From the NCBI RefSeq assembly GCF_000380565.1, contig NZ_AQYJ01000029.1:186001-250000 (forward strand): DNA of 64,000 nt. Reading direction: 5' to 3'. Origin of the DNA: Microbulbifer variabilis ATCC 700307. GTDB lineage: Bacteria; Pseudomonadota; Gammaproteobacteria; Pseudomonadales; Cellvibrionaceae. The notes under the pieces were generated by a model. It was given only the letters and a program-made list of their open reading frames with translations, was not told where the DNA came from and did no database searches. The translations under genes and the position numbers were made by a program. Of the stretch, positions 17,862 through 26,735 are shown one piece after another. Every line of letters begins with the position of its first letter. Position 1 is the stretch's first letter.

Positions 17862-18158
17862 ATGTTTACTGCGGGATCATTTAAGAAGGTACAATTTTGC
17901 GCCGTACTGTTACTGGCGCTCAGCGGCATGCAAGCGGCAGAAGCCAGGGCGGTAGAGCTGGGCTTTTCTGTGGAAGACATCCACCGGCAGCTCACTGAGA
18001 AGACTGACCGGCATTTTATGGCGAAGCTCAATGAGTGTAAGGCAAAAGCTGATTCACAGAGCATCGGATTCCCCTATCCGGTGCATGTAGCTGAGGATAA
18101 GCCTAAACAGGGCGCCACACCGAGCCCTTATTCAAAAGGTCGCCTCACAGTCATGTAA
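17862..18158 (+). CDS. Small secreted protein of unknown function
   Basis: 98 residues with a signal peptide (VQFCAVLLLALSGMQAAEARA). An excellent ribosome site (GGAGG) lies seven bases before the ATG, which supports a real gene. The mature part is about 67 residues, charged, with one helix rich in Glu, Lys and Arg and a Pro-containing tail. I do not recognise a family. It precedes the ECF sigma operon by about 70 bases. Confidence 0.6.
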   Translation: MFTAGSFKKVQFCAVLLLALSGMQAAEARAVELGFSVEDIHRQLTEKTDRHFMAKLNECKAKADSQSIGFPYPVHVAEDKPKQGATPSPYSKGRLTVM

Positions 18159-18230
18159 GGCCAAAAAGTGGTTTTGGGTATCCCCGACGGTGCAACAGCA
18201 CATATAACGAGAATGATCAGAGAGTAAAAA

Positions 18231-19028
18231 ATGAGAGCGAGAAATTCACAATCCATGCGGGCTGGCGCTCGCTGGCTGGTAACTCTGGTGGCTGCATTTG
18301 CCGCCCTGGGTAGCTGGGCACAGGATGACAGCACGGAGATGCCGAAGCCTCCTGCTCCACCATCGATTGATGCCGAAGCGTCCGAGCCGAACTCACGGGT
18401 GCGGATTATGCGTGATGACAACGGCGTGCTCACTATTAAAACCCAGGGTGAAGATGGCGAGCGCAGTGAAGTCAAAGTAGATCTGGGTACCGATTTTGGT
18501 GGGCCACTGAGTCAGCGGATTATTGAGAAGCTTGAGAGCAAAGGCATTCTCGACGATCGGGGCCAAGTGGTTGAGGAGGCCCTGGATCAGGTTCCGGAGA
18601 ATGTCGAAATCGGTTTGACCAGGCATTACGACCACAAGGCCAGGTTTTGGGATAGGGCGCATAACACTGAGCCCTTGGAGTCCTGGCTGGTACCAATAAT
18701 CGCTCTGATCTGCATTTTTGGGATGCCGGTGCTGATTGTCTGGCTGGTGACTCATAACAGCTACCGCAAGAAACAGTTGGTTGTGGAAAATATCAACCGC
18801 ATGGTTGCTGAAGGTCGCGATGTACCGCCTGAGATGCTGGATATGCTCGAAGGCAACAGCCCCAGGAGTCCTGCAGATAGAGGCATCACCCTGATTGCTG
18901 TGGGTGCAGCGGTGTTTATCTGGCTGACGGCCCTGGCAGGCTTTGGTGTAGGTAGTCTGGGTTTGATCCCACTGTTTATCGGCCTGGCCCGCTTTATCAA
19001 CTGGAAGCTCGATAACAAGCAGGTGTAA
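18231..19028 (+). CDS. Membrane protein with DUF6249 domain
   Basis: A 265-residue protein with a signal peptide (cleavage near GSWAQ), a periplasmic region of about 120 residues, one transmembrane helix (LVPIIALICIFGMPVLIVW, about 150-170), a short cytoplasmic link, and two further hydrophobic segments at the C-terminus. The membrane part matches the DUF6249 family seen next to ECF sigma genes. It lies 10 bases upstream of the sigma factor gene, so it is the first gene of that operon and may help sense the signal for the sigma factor; this role is inferred from position. Confidence 0.8.
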   Translation: MRARNSQSMRAGARWLVTLVAAFAALGSWAQDDSTEMPKPPAPPSIDAEASEPNSRVRIMRDDNGVLTIKTQGEDGERSEVKVDLGTDFGGPLSQRIIEKLESKGILDDRGQVVEEALDQVPENVEIGLTRHYDHKARFWDRAHNTEPLESWLVPIIALICIFGMPVLIVWLVTHNSYRKKQLVVENINRMVAEGRDVPPEMLDMLEGNSPRSPADRGITLIAVGAAVFIWLTALAGFGVGSLGLIPLFIGLARFINWKLDNKQV

Positions 19029-19038
19029 GGACCCGAAT

Positions 19039-19593
19039 ATGGACCTCAATGATGAGGATTTGATCAGGCGCACCGTCGAAGACGGGGACCAGCGGGCATA
19101 TGCTCAGCTGGTTCGCCGCTATCAGTCACAGCTGCGATTCTCGCTCCGTCAGCTGTGTGATGGCGACCAGGGCCTGGCGGACGATATGGCGCAGGAGGCC
19201 TTTATCAAGGCCTACAAGGCGTTGCCGGCATTTCGGGGGGATGCCCGGTTCAGCACCTGGTTGTACCGTATCGCCTACAATCTCGTCATGAGCCACAAAC
19301 GCAAGAATGCGCCAGATGTGGATCAGGAGGCGGTCGACAGAGCTCAAGCAGAAGAGACTGTGGAAGAGTCCCAGCAACTGGGTATGGCAAGGGATCTAAA
19401 CTCTGCTATGAGTAGCCTGAGCGATGCCCAGCGTCAGGCGATACATCTGTGTATGCAGAGGGGCTTTTCCCATGAGGAGGCGGCAAGCATTATGAAGTTG
19501 CCGCTGGGTACGGTAAAATCCCATGTGAATCGCGCGAGGGCCAAGCTGCGCAGCTTGCTCCAGCCATGGCGCGAGGAGGTGGTAAATGGTTAA
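19039..19593 (+). CDS. ECF-type RNA polymerase sigma factor
   Basis: A 184-residue group IV sigma factor. Region 2 (about residues 20-90) has YAQLVRRYQSQLRFSLRQL, DDMAQEAFIKAYKALPAFRG and FSTWLYRIAYNLVMSHKRK; region 4 (about 125-180) has AIHLCMQRGFSHEEAASIMK and LPLGTVKSHVNRARAKLR. It lacks regions 1 and 3 as expected. The next gene overlaps its end by 8 bases and encodes a small membrane protein that could be the anti-sigma factor. The whole operon probably answers an envelope signal. Confidence 0.93.
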   Translation: MDLNDEDLIRRTVEDGDQRAYAQLVRRYQSQLRFSLRQLCDGDQGLADDMAQEAFIKAYKALPAFRGDARFSTWLYRIAYNLVMSHKRKNAPDVDQEAVDRAQAEETVEESQQLGMARDLNSAMSSLSDAQRQAIHLCMQRGFSHEEAASIMKLPLGTVKSHVNRARAKLRSLLQPWREEVVNG

Positions 19594-19960
19594 TTTTGAA
19601 CAGCGGAACACTAAGGGTGGCACCTTGAACGATGTTGCTATAGAGGGCAAAGATCCACAGTTCGATGCCTGGCTAAGCGAACAGCTGCAGTTCGATGAGC
19701 CCTACCTGGACGACGATGGCTTCTGTGAAAGCGTGATGGCAAAACTGCCTGCGCCTTCAAAGGATAGTGAGCGCCGTGCCAGCCGATCACAATACATCGC
19801 TGTGTTGGCAGCCTCAGGAATCGTGGCCTGGCAATTTCCATTTGGTGAAGTATTGAGTGAAGCAGCGCGCCAGTCCATCAGCCTTTACAGTCTGGTTGGC
19901 GTTGGAATGCTCTCCTCGCTAGTGGTGATGGCTGGCGGTATTTTTGCTGCACGTCGCTGA
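19586..19960 (+). CDS. Small membrane protein, possible anti-sigma factor
   Basis: 124 residues: an acidic soluble N-terminus of about 65 residues, then two hydrophobic segments (YIAVLAASGIVAWQFPFG and SLVGVGMLSSLVVMAGGIF). It overlaps the sigma gene by 8 bases. The position and single-topology layout are those of a membrane anti-sigma factor, but no zinc anti-sigma motif (HxxxCxxC) is present, so this is an inference from context only. A GC-rich hairpin follows and ends the operon. Confidence 0.7.
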   Translation: MVNFEQRNTKGGTLNDVAIEGKDPQFDAWLSEQLQFDEPYLDDDGFCESVMAKLPAPSKDSERRASRSQYIAVLAASGIVAWQFPFGEVLSEAARQSISLYSLVGVGMLSSLVVMAGGIFAARR

Positions 19961-19995
19961 TTAATTCCTAATAGTAATAAATAGGGATTATCGGC

Positions 19996-20033
19996 CTGCC
20001 CCCACTACCAAGTGGGGGCAGATAAAATTTTGC
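19996..20033 (+). terminator. Probable terminator of the sigma operon
   Basis: CTGCCCCCACT (19996-20006), loop ACCA, AGTGGGGGCAG (20011-20021), an 11-bp perfect stem followed by a T-poor ATAAAATTTT tail. Termination is likely but the T-run is not continuous. Confidence 0.65.
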
Positions 20034-20229
20034 TCCTCCGCTAATTGGAACACTTTTAAATAGTGACTTCGTACTGTAGAGGGTATGCTTTTAATTTCTT
20101 CTCTCTTTTTTGTATAGCCATGGACAGTGCTATGCTCGACACGGTGCTCTGATACTGGGTTAACGTCTAACCTGCCACCACGGTGCCGGTGGATATTTTC
20201 CTCAAATGTAAATGTGGGCCTGTAGATAT

Positions 20230-20802
20230 TTAGTCCCCCTCATCATAAATTACTTTGGAAAGCAGATTTATTCCGAGTAACACACTCTTTAAGGCAAGCG
20301 CAGTAAAGTGTATATCCTCACAATCGAATTCCCTTTTTTCTTCTGAAAGAGTTAGCAATTGTTCGAAGTGCTTAAGAGTTGTCTCTGGAGCTCTGGAGAG
20401 TGTCGGGCTGACTTTTTCGTCCCTCCCAACAAGCCCGGCAATGTTATTAGCAGCAAGGCTACCGCAATGATATGGGGTACTTGCCCTAGCTAAACAAACA
20501 TTGCGGTGGATCATGAATATTTCTTTCAGTATCTCCTCTTCCGGTTCACTTTTATACAGTACAAAGTCTGGGGGCTACACAAAATACATATTCAATATTT
20601 CAAGGAATAACTCCTCACGTGCTCCAAGGGAATTGTAGAAGTTTGAGCGGGTAATGCCGAGTGTCTCTTAGAGCGCCTTAACAGGGTAAGCTTCATCACC
20701 CTCCCTCTAGATCACATTCATGATTGTCTGTAGTGCTTCCCGATCGAACCTCTTTACTCTACTACTTTTTTAAATGTATGGACAAAAAACAGAGCTTCCC
20801 AT
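20230..20802 (-). pseudogene. Degraded TetR/AcrR-family regulator
   Basis: Read on the minus strand the frame gives a TetR-type protein: FDREALQTIMNVI then DEAYPVKALxETLGITRSNFYN (x marks a stop), a recognition-helix pattern, and a C-terminal effector domain ending in SVLLGINLLSKVIYDEGD. The one open frame is interrupted by in-frame stops at about 20575-20577, 20668-20670, 20707-20709 and a fourth near 20770-20772, with no frameshift between them. Only the C-terminal 94 codons (from an ATG at 20514) remain open. The regulated gene is not obvious; neighbours are a hypothetical gene and the secreted phospholipase. Confidence 0.85.
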
Positions 20803-20849
20803 ATTAGCTCGCCTACGGAAAGGGTTTCGAAAGAGGTAAGAGTTAATCA

Positions 20850-21347
20850 ATGGCAGCTGGGCAGTTTGGGTGTGTCCGCAGGCCACTTGATAGAGCCGCG
20901 GAAGAGGCATGGGAGAGAAACGTTAAAGGATCTATGAGGTTTTCGAGTGGGCTTGATGATGAATGTCCGGAAGCTGCAACGCTGTTGAGAATGCCTGATA
21001 GATTTATTAATAAAAAACTTGATTGTTATGGAGCTAAGGCTGCTTTTGATTTGAAGTTACTGGCCAGTGGAGATTCCAGGCAGGTATTAACCAGGGTTAA
21101 CAGATCCGCTAACTTTGGTGACCAGCTCAATCAGCCTGTGTTGATTGCATCAATGGAGTTTTCACGCTCCATAAAAAATCAAATGGTTGTGCTGGAGTGT
21201 ATAGTGACGTTTAACCATCTAAATGAACCATCTGACCGTGCCACTGGTGTAAAGGCTGGATACCAGTTCAATCGCGGTTTAAGTTTCTATTCAAGTGAGA
21301 CTTTTACTGAGAATGAAAAGTTAGAATGTAAGTGGCTAAATCAGTAG
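20850..21347 (+). CDS. Hypothetical protein
   Basis: An open frame of 165 codons with ATG and a purine-rich upstream stretch (AGAGGTAAGAG). I recognise no domain. It is mixed hydrophilic with no signal peptide and no clear repeat. It lies beside the TetR pseudogene in an AT-rich region with decayed genes, so it could itself be a fragment. Coding is supported only by the length and even codon usage. Confidence 0.35.
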   Translation: MAAGQFGCVRRPLDRAAEEAWERNVKGSMRFSSGLDDECPEAATLLRMPDRFINKKLDCYGAKAAFDLKLLASGDSRQVLTRVNRSANFGDQLNQPVLIASMEFSRSIKNQMVVLECIVTFNHLNEPSDRATGVKAGYQFNRGLSFYSSETFTENEKLECKWLNQ

Positions 21348-22130
21348 CTTTTATTGGTAGAGGTTGGTTATTTATATTCTCTGAGCGAAAAGTACATTAA
21401 ATAGCCTCCTATATTGTTCTTTATCTGATTTTTCCTTGAGATACTTCACAGAAGCTGGCGGCGTACTACTGGGTCAGAGAGTAAGAGTACACTGCACTCG
21501 AGAAGCGCTGTGAATACACTCTTTTAAGCTTGAAATCGGTATCCATGCCTCATACGATCCTGAACGCAGTGTATTCCCTCTTTCCCTCTCACCAGCTATC
21601 TATAAGCCTATTCCCCAGTGAAGCTCATCGTTGATGTCGGCCATCCTATGCTTAATCCATGCCCACCCAATTGAATTAGCATCAGACTAGTCAAAACTTT
21701 TATCTATTTTAATTCGAAGCCAAGAGTACCAATATTTACTGAGGTTATTGCCATTTTCTTTTGATGACTGTCCAGAATTGATTTGTACCTTTAGAACACC
21801 TAGTAGGGTATATGTAAAAGTGATTGATCATCAACAAATATTATCGACAGGGTATAAAAAATAAAATTTGCTTTGCATGGGTACATGTTTGAGGAATTAA
21901 ACAATTCTATCTTGAATGAAGGGAGCTTATAGCCTTTTCATTTCATTATAAAATTATATGTTGTAGAATTTTCAAATTGTTTTAGTGGCTTTAATAATGG
22001 ATCTATTTAGCCATTCTTTTGGTCGTAATTCGAGTAATAATTTCAGTGGTTTTTTTGACGGCCGGATGGTCAAAACTATCCAGCCGGGCTCTCAGATCAG
22101 CTATCAATATCTAATGATAGGCTCTTTAGG
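21348..22130. other. Intergenic stretch without a recognised gene
   Basis: 783 AT-rich bases. One plus-strand frame from about 21450 to 21830 has few stops and looks like decayed coding sequence, but I could not name it. Confidence 0.4.
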
Positions 22131-23384
22131 TTATGGATGACTTGCCTCCCATTTTCCTTCCTCAGCAATATCAGAGTAATGCAACCAGACTTGATCTACT
22201 GATACAGATTCTTTTGCTTGTACTAACTTTGTATTTTTATAAGGACTGGTGGGTACAGAGAATTGATATACGCCATTGGTCTCTGCGTGACAGATGGTCA
22301 TACCTTCACTCCAGATTCCCTGTGAGCTAGTGATATACCAGTCACCTTGGGCATTTTCACAAGCAAAGGATTTTATCTGAGTGCAATTCAAATCGTTGAA
22401 GCGGCCGTTGGCTCTGGATAGTGCGCAGTCTTCATTGCTTGTACTGCCAGCATTGTTCGGCTCATTGACATCCCAGCTCCATACAGCTGCTGCGATTCTG
22501 TCCGAATTTGTATAGCCCAACATATCCAGTCCGGTAGAATTTAGGCCACATTCCATAAGTATCAATAATTCGCTGGCATTAGTGGTCTTATCATCGCTGC
22601 CCCCGGATAAATTTGTCCGATCCTCTGAAACTGACATTATGCCACTCTCTGGGTTTTCCGGGCAGACACCATTGAGAACCTCATTGCGATCGTAAGAAAG
22701 TCCACCTTCGTGATTCTTGAACACCAGGCTTTGATAATTATCATCATTACAGGCGGAATTCCCAGTAAAATAAACTTGCTTGCCTGCATTTAAAATATCT
22801 CTATCGGTAAGGTCTGCTGGCACCTTACTACAGCCCCCGTTTGGGCGATAGACCAGCTCTCCCATAGACTCTTCCACTCGTGCTATAAATTCATTGTGCT
22901 CTCCATCCATTTCATCTTGAATTTTTATCTCTATGACTTGATCTGGATTTTTGTCAAGCCAACTTTTCACTTCATTGAGCCCTTGAATTAACCTGCGATC
23001 AAATGAACTGCATCCCCAATGATTGGATGTGCCATGGCAAAGCAGGAGTTCAGTTTTCCAGGTGCTGAAGCTAAAAAATTCATGCACATCGAAGTTGATT
23101 CTGCGAACGCCTGCTTCTAGTTGATCGTTCAAGGACAGCTTTTGATTTGGATCTACATAGCGGAATGCATTGGCATACTCCTCAGCGTTAAAGGAGTTGT
23201 GTGTTCCCAGTCTGAAACCTTCTCTTAGCGGTACATCGAGATCTATATCGTTTTGAATCTTAAGCGCACGGATACGCCAATCGTTAGAATCAAGTGTGAA
23301 CTCTCCCGCGGAAACAGATAGGGAAACAATAAAGTTAGTCAATAATAAGGTAGAGAGGGTGGTTGTTTTGACTATGTTATTCAT
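22131..23384 (-). CDS. Secreted PI-PLC-like phosphodiesterase with C-type-lectin-like tail
   Basis: A 417-residue exported protein (signal peptide to about residue 27). The N-terminal half has the PI-phospholipase C X-domain pattern: GTHNSFNAEEY with the first catalytic-type His, INFDVHEFFS, and LLLCHGTSNHWGCSS with a second His. The region from about residue 297 has WSWDVNEPNNAG, NEDCALSR, GRFNDLNC and KSFACEN, the C-type-lectin-like motif set (EPN with paired Cys). So an esterase/phosphodiesterase catalytic part is joined to a probable carbohydrate- or ligand-binding tail. Exact substrate is unknown. A second PLC with a different lectin tail lies at 35.2-36.6 kb. It stands alone on the minus strand. 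Confidence 0.85.
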   Translation of the reverse strand: MNNIVKTTTLSTLLLTNFIVSLSVSAGEFTLDSNDWRIRALKIQNDIDLDVPLREGFRLGTHNSFNAEEYANAFRYVDPNQKLSLNDQLEAGVRRINFDVHEFFSFSTWKTELLLCHGTSNHWGCSSFDRRLIQGLNEVKSWLDKNPDQVIEIKIQDEMDGEHNEFIARVEESMGELVYRPNGGCSKVPADLTDRDILNAGKQVYFTGNSACNDDNYQSLVFKNHEGGLSYDRNEVLNGVCPENPESGIMSVSEDRTNLSGGSDDKTTNASELLILMECGLNSTGLDMLGYTNSDRIAAAVWSWDVNEPNNAGSTSNEDCALSRANGRFNDLNCTQIKSFACENAQGDWYITSSQGIWSEGMTICHAETNGVYQFSVPTSPYKNTKLVQAKESVSVDQVWLHYSDIAEEGKWEASHP

Positions 23385-23830
23385 CGATTAATCCAAGTTT
23401 ATTCCGAAAATTGGTGGGTGTGTGAGTTGAAAAGTGTGGCAAGAAATTGAGAAGTTCAGCGGGATTTCTATATTTTAAACTGAAAATAGCCTGGCTGATT
23501 TATCCATTTCCTTGGAAAATATCTACAACTTTTAATGTAAGCTTTCGATGTCTAATTAAATTAAACATCTTTGGTATTATAAAATGTTTATTGATTTTAT
23601 GTTGTTGGCTTTAAGGTTTGTTGTATCCTTTGTTGAAAGAATTAGTCATTTTTGTGGACTTGTTGGCGTTATGGCAATATAGTAGGCGACAATTAACTTT
23701 AAGAATCTAACATGTCTTTAGTTAACGTAATTGAGCGGGCCCTTAAAGCCTTTGCTGACTTCGTTTGAGGGCCTCGATTACTTTTCTTATTGTTAATCCG
23801 GCGGATAAATCGTTTAATTATGCCGCGTAC
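23385..23830. other. Intergenic region with possible micro-ORF and terminator
   Basis: The region upstream of the phospholipase. It has a plus-strand 18-codon frame (ATG 23712, TGA 23766-23768) overlapped by an inverted repeat and T-rich tail; the promoter-like TATAGT lies at 23678-23683. Nothing else was recognised. Confidence 0.35.
23729..23781 (+). terminator. Hairpin followed by T-rich tail
   Basis: GTAATTGAG plus GGGCCCT pairs with AGGGCC and CGATTAC with one small bulge, then TTTTCTTATT. It would end a short plus-strand transcript, possibly the 18-codon frame at 23712. Confidence 0.45.
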
Positions 23831-24781
23831 TTAATTGATTTATGTCGGAAATAGGCTGCTACACACGCGGGCTTTTTTGTAACATTCTCATATGAGAAAG
23901 TACTTTGCTTTTCAGTTTCTCCATGAGTCGGGCTGGCATACTACTGTGAATGCCCCCCTTTAAGGTTACAATTCAAATACTCATCTGGATTCAGTTCAGG
24001 TGAATATGATAGTAAATAATAGATTTCTTTCTCATCCCCGTGCTCTGCCAGTCAAGCATTAATGACTTGTGCATGGTGGACCCTAAGATTGTCCAGGATG
24101 AGATAAACTTTAAGTTCCGATTTTTTGGTTAATCGCTTGAGAAAGTCAATCAGCCTATCGGCATTCATACTTCCTTTGTAAATTTGAAAACGCACTGTTC
24201 CTTGGTTTGAAATCGCGGATATCATATTGAGTGAAGTAAGCGTGGCATTCAGCTTCACAATGGAATTTTTTCCTTTTGGTGCATCGCCATGCTCATGCTG
24301 GCAATCGCTGCGAATGCCTGTTTCATCACCCCAGTAAATCTCTGCGTCTTGCTGTTTAATGCCTGGGTAATCTTCCTCCATCCATTTTTAACGGCTTTCG
24401 GGTTTTGTTCATAGGCCCGTTTGGCAGGCTTCTATGGCGTAAAGCCTCGGCGTTTCAGATAATCACCGACGGTGCGAATTGGCATCTTCAAATCGCATTC
24501 AGGTTCGATTAACTCCATGACTGCCTTGCGTGCCCACAGGATATAGTCAAGCTTGAGCTGATCTGGCTGCTCATCTGAGATTTGTTTTGAAGCTTTTTTT
24601 CTCTACCGTTAGCCTGCGGTTCGTACCTTCCGGGTAGCCGCGCTTTCTAGAGGCCAATGCTTTAAAGTCCTCTGCTTTATAAGCATTGATCCAATTTTGT
24701 ACTACTCGACTGGAAACATCCAGTGCCAGTGTAATTTTATCGCATTAATAATATCCATTTGGATATTGTACCGAACTATAG
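23830..24781 (-). mobile_element. Degenerate IS630-family insertion element
   Basis: The minus-strand sequence encodes an IS630/Tc1-type transposase in broken pieces. The right end TATAGTTCGGTACAATATCC (near 24761-24780) looks like an IS630 terminal repeat; a poorer match TAATTATGCCGCGTACTTAA lies near 23817-23836 at the other side. The exact ends and TA target duplication are not certain. It sits between the phospholipase gene and a broken gene that continues beyond it, so it may have inserted into that gene. Confidence 0.75.
23850..24760 (-). pseudogene. IS630-family transposase, multiply broken
   Basis: Assembled over frames it reads LDVSSRVVQNWINAYKAED (HTH part), ALASRKRGYPEGTNRR, EPECDLKMPIRTVGDYLKRR, EDYPGIKQQDAEIYWGDETG (catalytic DE region), KVYLILDNLRVHHAQV and SYSPELNPDEYLN, typical for DDE transposases. 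Damage: an extra base in the T7 run at 24594-24600, a TAG stop at 24432-24434, a missing base near 24388, a TGA stop at 24052-24054 and another shift at the C6 run at 23953-23958. The first 25-30 residues are absent. The enzyme cannot be made, so the element is not mobile on its own. Confidence 0.85.
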
Positions 24782-24876
24782 AGATACCAGATTAGCAACC
24801 AAAAACTTTAATAGCGGTGTCTTTGTGCCTTATATAAAGGAAGAGGAACGCGTAAATTATCGAGCCGATATTTAAA

Positions 24877-25379
24877 ATGGATTGCTATATTGACGTGGCA
24901 ACACTGCTGAATACTAATCCTGGCGGCTCCTGGGTGTTTGTTATGGATAAAAATGGACGTATCTTTTGCGGTAATAAAGTCGGTGACATTCAGAATCATT
25001 CGGCATTTTTGTCTGGGCAACCAGTTGCTGCGGCAGGACATATATCTGTGGCAAATGGGAGAGTAGAACTAATTAACAATTTTAGTGGTCATTACCCACC
25101 TACCAGTAACTACATGGAGTAATTTAAGGAAGAGCTGGAAAAAACAATGTTGACCTAAGGGTGACAAAAATCCAATTTGGTATCTCTTCAAAAATTTACG
25201 CACTACGCGCAAAAAACAATCAAGATCCATTTTATACAGGGAAATGGTATCAAAGTTTTCTTGGTACAGTAATCAGGGATACTGTTGATGGTAGCTCACA
25301 TACATATAATGGCCGCACTCACATTCAGGGGCAAAAACTAAGGCTTTATCCTGATGGGCCCAAGTGGCAATGGCTTTAA
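24877..25379 (+). pseudogene. Fragment of a polymorphic-toxin-like or secreted protein
   Basis: The frame GGSWVFVMDKNGRIFC, NHSAFLSGQPVAAAGHI and NNFSGHYPP matches a C-terminal module I associate with Rhs/polymorphic-toxin-like proteins (HSSFLxGxPVAAAGE...SGHY). A TAA at 25120-25122 and a shift in the A-run at 25137-25144 break it; the rest of the frame continues to a natural stop at 25377. Coding-like residues also precede the ATG (NFNSGVFVPYIKEEERVNYRAD) in another frame, so its 5' part is lost or scrambled, probably where the IS630 element sits. Not functional. Confidence 0.5.
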
Positions 25380-25515
25380 TGTGGGAAAGTTGAACAGGGG
25401 AATAGCGGTGGGAAGTTCGCCTCTGAATTAGTAGACTATAGTGTGCGGACTAATTCTTGTTAATTGATTTTTTTAATGGCTACTTTTAACGTCAAATTTA
25501 TATGTTTTGATTAGC

Positions 25516-25542
25516 GTCCGAAAGTGGATGTCACTTTCGGAC
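25516..25542. repeat. Perfect 11-bp inverted repeat
   Basis: GTCCGAAAGTG, loop GATGT, CACTTTCGGAC. Neither strand has a T-run after it, so it is not a normal intrinsic terminator. It lies downstream of the last gene of the ZorAB-like operon. Confidence 0.6.
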
Positions 25543-25652
25543 AGAAATTCTATTGATTGGGCCGATAAGGGATGTATTCCAATTGCCCTCTAGTCAATTA
25601 TTTTTAGGTAATACTAGTGTAACTCCGAACAATTTCTTAATATCAACAACGC

Positions 25653-26735
25653 TTAGCCAAGCCCCAATTCACGTTCAATTTGAGCTTTCCGCCATACCGA
25701 ATATTTTTGGGGGAGCTTGGCTTCCTTGGTGTTATCAGCGATGATCGCACGTCCCATGCTGGGCCAGCATAAAACGGCCAGTACTCGTGGGGCAATTACT
25801 TGAAAGACTTTGGGTGGCCCCATCAGGGTTTTTAGTTTCTGTACAAGAGGCAGCCAGGAAGCAGGGACTACCTGCTCGGCAATCGCCCATGAAGCCTGGG
25901 GTTCACTGCCTAGCTGTTTCGTAAGGGATTCGTAGCGTAGTGTCGCTGCTCGGAGAGCCGCTTGTGGAGATGCTATTATTACTGCACGTGCGCGTCGCTC
26001 TGCACATAGCAGACAGATCTCTTTGGGTAGACCACTGCGTTCAGCCAACTCTGGATTTAGTGCCCAGCCGCTGGCTTTTATATGGCACTGACATATTGAA
26101 CAAGCATACTTTGGGTTGTCAGCATTAAAGAGTGAATTTACTTTCTGTGGACGTTCGCCGTTTCGCCAGTAGAGGGGATATTGATCGAAAATGGAGCTGG
26201 CAAAGTATCTTGCAAAGATTAACCAGTCGATATCGGTAACAGTTCCAAAACGGTCCTTACGCACAAGTTCAGGAATATCCAGGCTATAGAGGTGGCGCAG
26301 GCAGTGGGTGCAGGGCTTTAGTTCATCTTGTGGAAAAACTTTTTGTGCAGCAGTGTAGTCGCTACTCGCCCAAAGTGAACCTTGGTAATTGCTTAGCGAT
26401 GGGCATTTAGGGGTTATATGGATTTGCCCAAAAGAATGCCCCTGCGTAGAAGGGCTTTCTTCAAGGCCAAATACAAATACCGGAATGTTACGGTAGCGCC
26501 AGCCACAGGTGAGGCTATCCAGGTCTGAATAGTCCAGCTGAATACCAGAGCTGATAGCTTCTGCCAAACTGTTCCGACTTGGAGTATTCGTCGGTACTTT
26601 CAATAGGGGACTGTCGGCGGGAATTCCGTGATCGTTACTCTCCGGTTGACATGATGTAGCTTTCATAGGCGTGAAGCCGTGCCGCGGCTCTTGTGTTTGG
26701 TGTTTATGAATAGGCTGGAGGTTGGTTGGCTTCAC
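25653..26735 (-). CDS. Cys-rich protein ending the ZorAB-like operon
   Basis: 360 residues, no signal peptide, and no family I can name. A His plus paired Cys motifs are prominent: GQIHITPKCP, LKPCTHCLRHL, YACSICQCHIKASG and ICLLCAERRA, which suggests two zinc sites. The last pair is arranged like the zinc ribbon of HNH nucleases (CxxC...CxxC) but the HNH histidines are not evident. It follows the ZorB-like gene with a 4-base overlap (ATGA), so it is coupled to the motor genes and is the candidate effector. The first 50 residues are rich in Pro, Ser and Thr and probably disordered. Confidence 0.65.
   Translation of the reverse strand: MKPTNLQPIHKHQTQEPRHGFTPMKATSCQPESNDHGIPADSPLLKVPTNTPSRNSLAEAISSGIQLDYSDLDSLTCGWRYRNIPVFVFGLEESPSTQGHSFGQIHITPKCPSLSNYQGSLWASSDYTAAQKVFPQDELKPCTHCLRHLYSLDIPELVRKDRFGTVTDIDWLIFARYFASSIFDQYPLYWRNGERPQKVNSLFNADNPKYACSICQCHIKASGWALNPELAERSGLPKEICLLCAERRARAVIIASPQAALRAATLRYESLTKQLGSEPQASWAIAEQVVPASWLPLVQKLKTLMGPPKVFQVIAPRVLAVLCWPSMGRAIIADNTKEAKLPQKYSVWRKAQIERELGLG

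Noticed and set aside
21450..21830. Possible JAB/Mov34-like (GGVLLGQR) remnant on the plus strand
   Set aside because: Only a few residues fit and stops interrupt the frame; the match could be chance.
22055..22105. Hairpin GGCTGGAT/ATCCGGCC after the first PLC gene as terminator
   Set aside because: Stem has a mismatch and on the minus strand it is followed by A's rather than a T-run.
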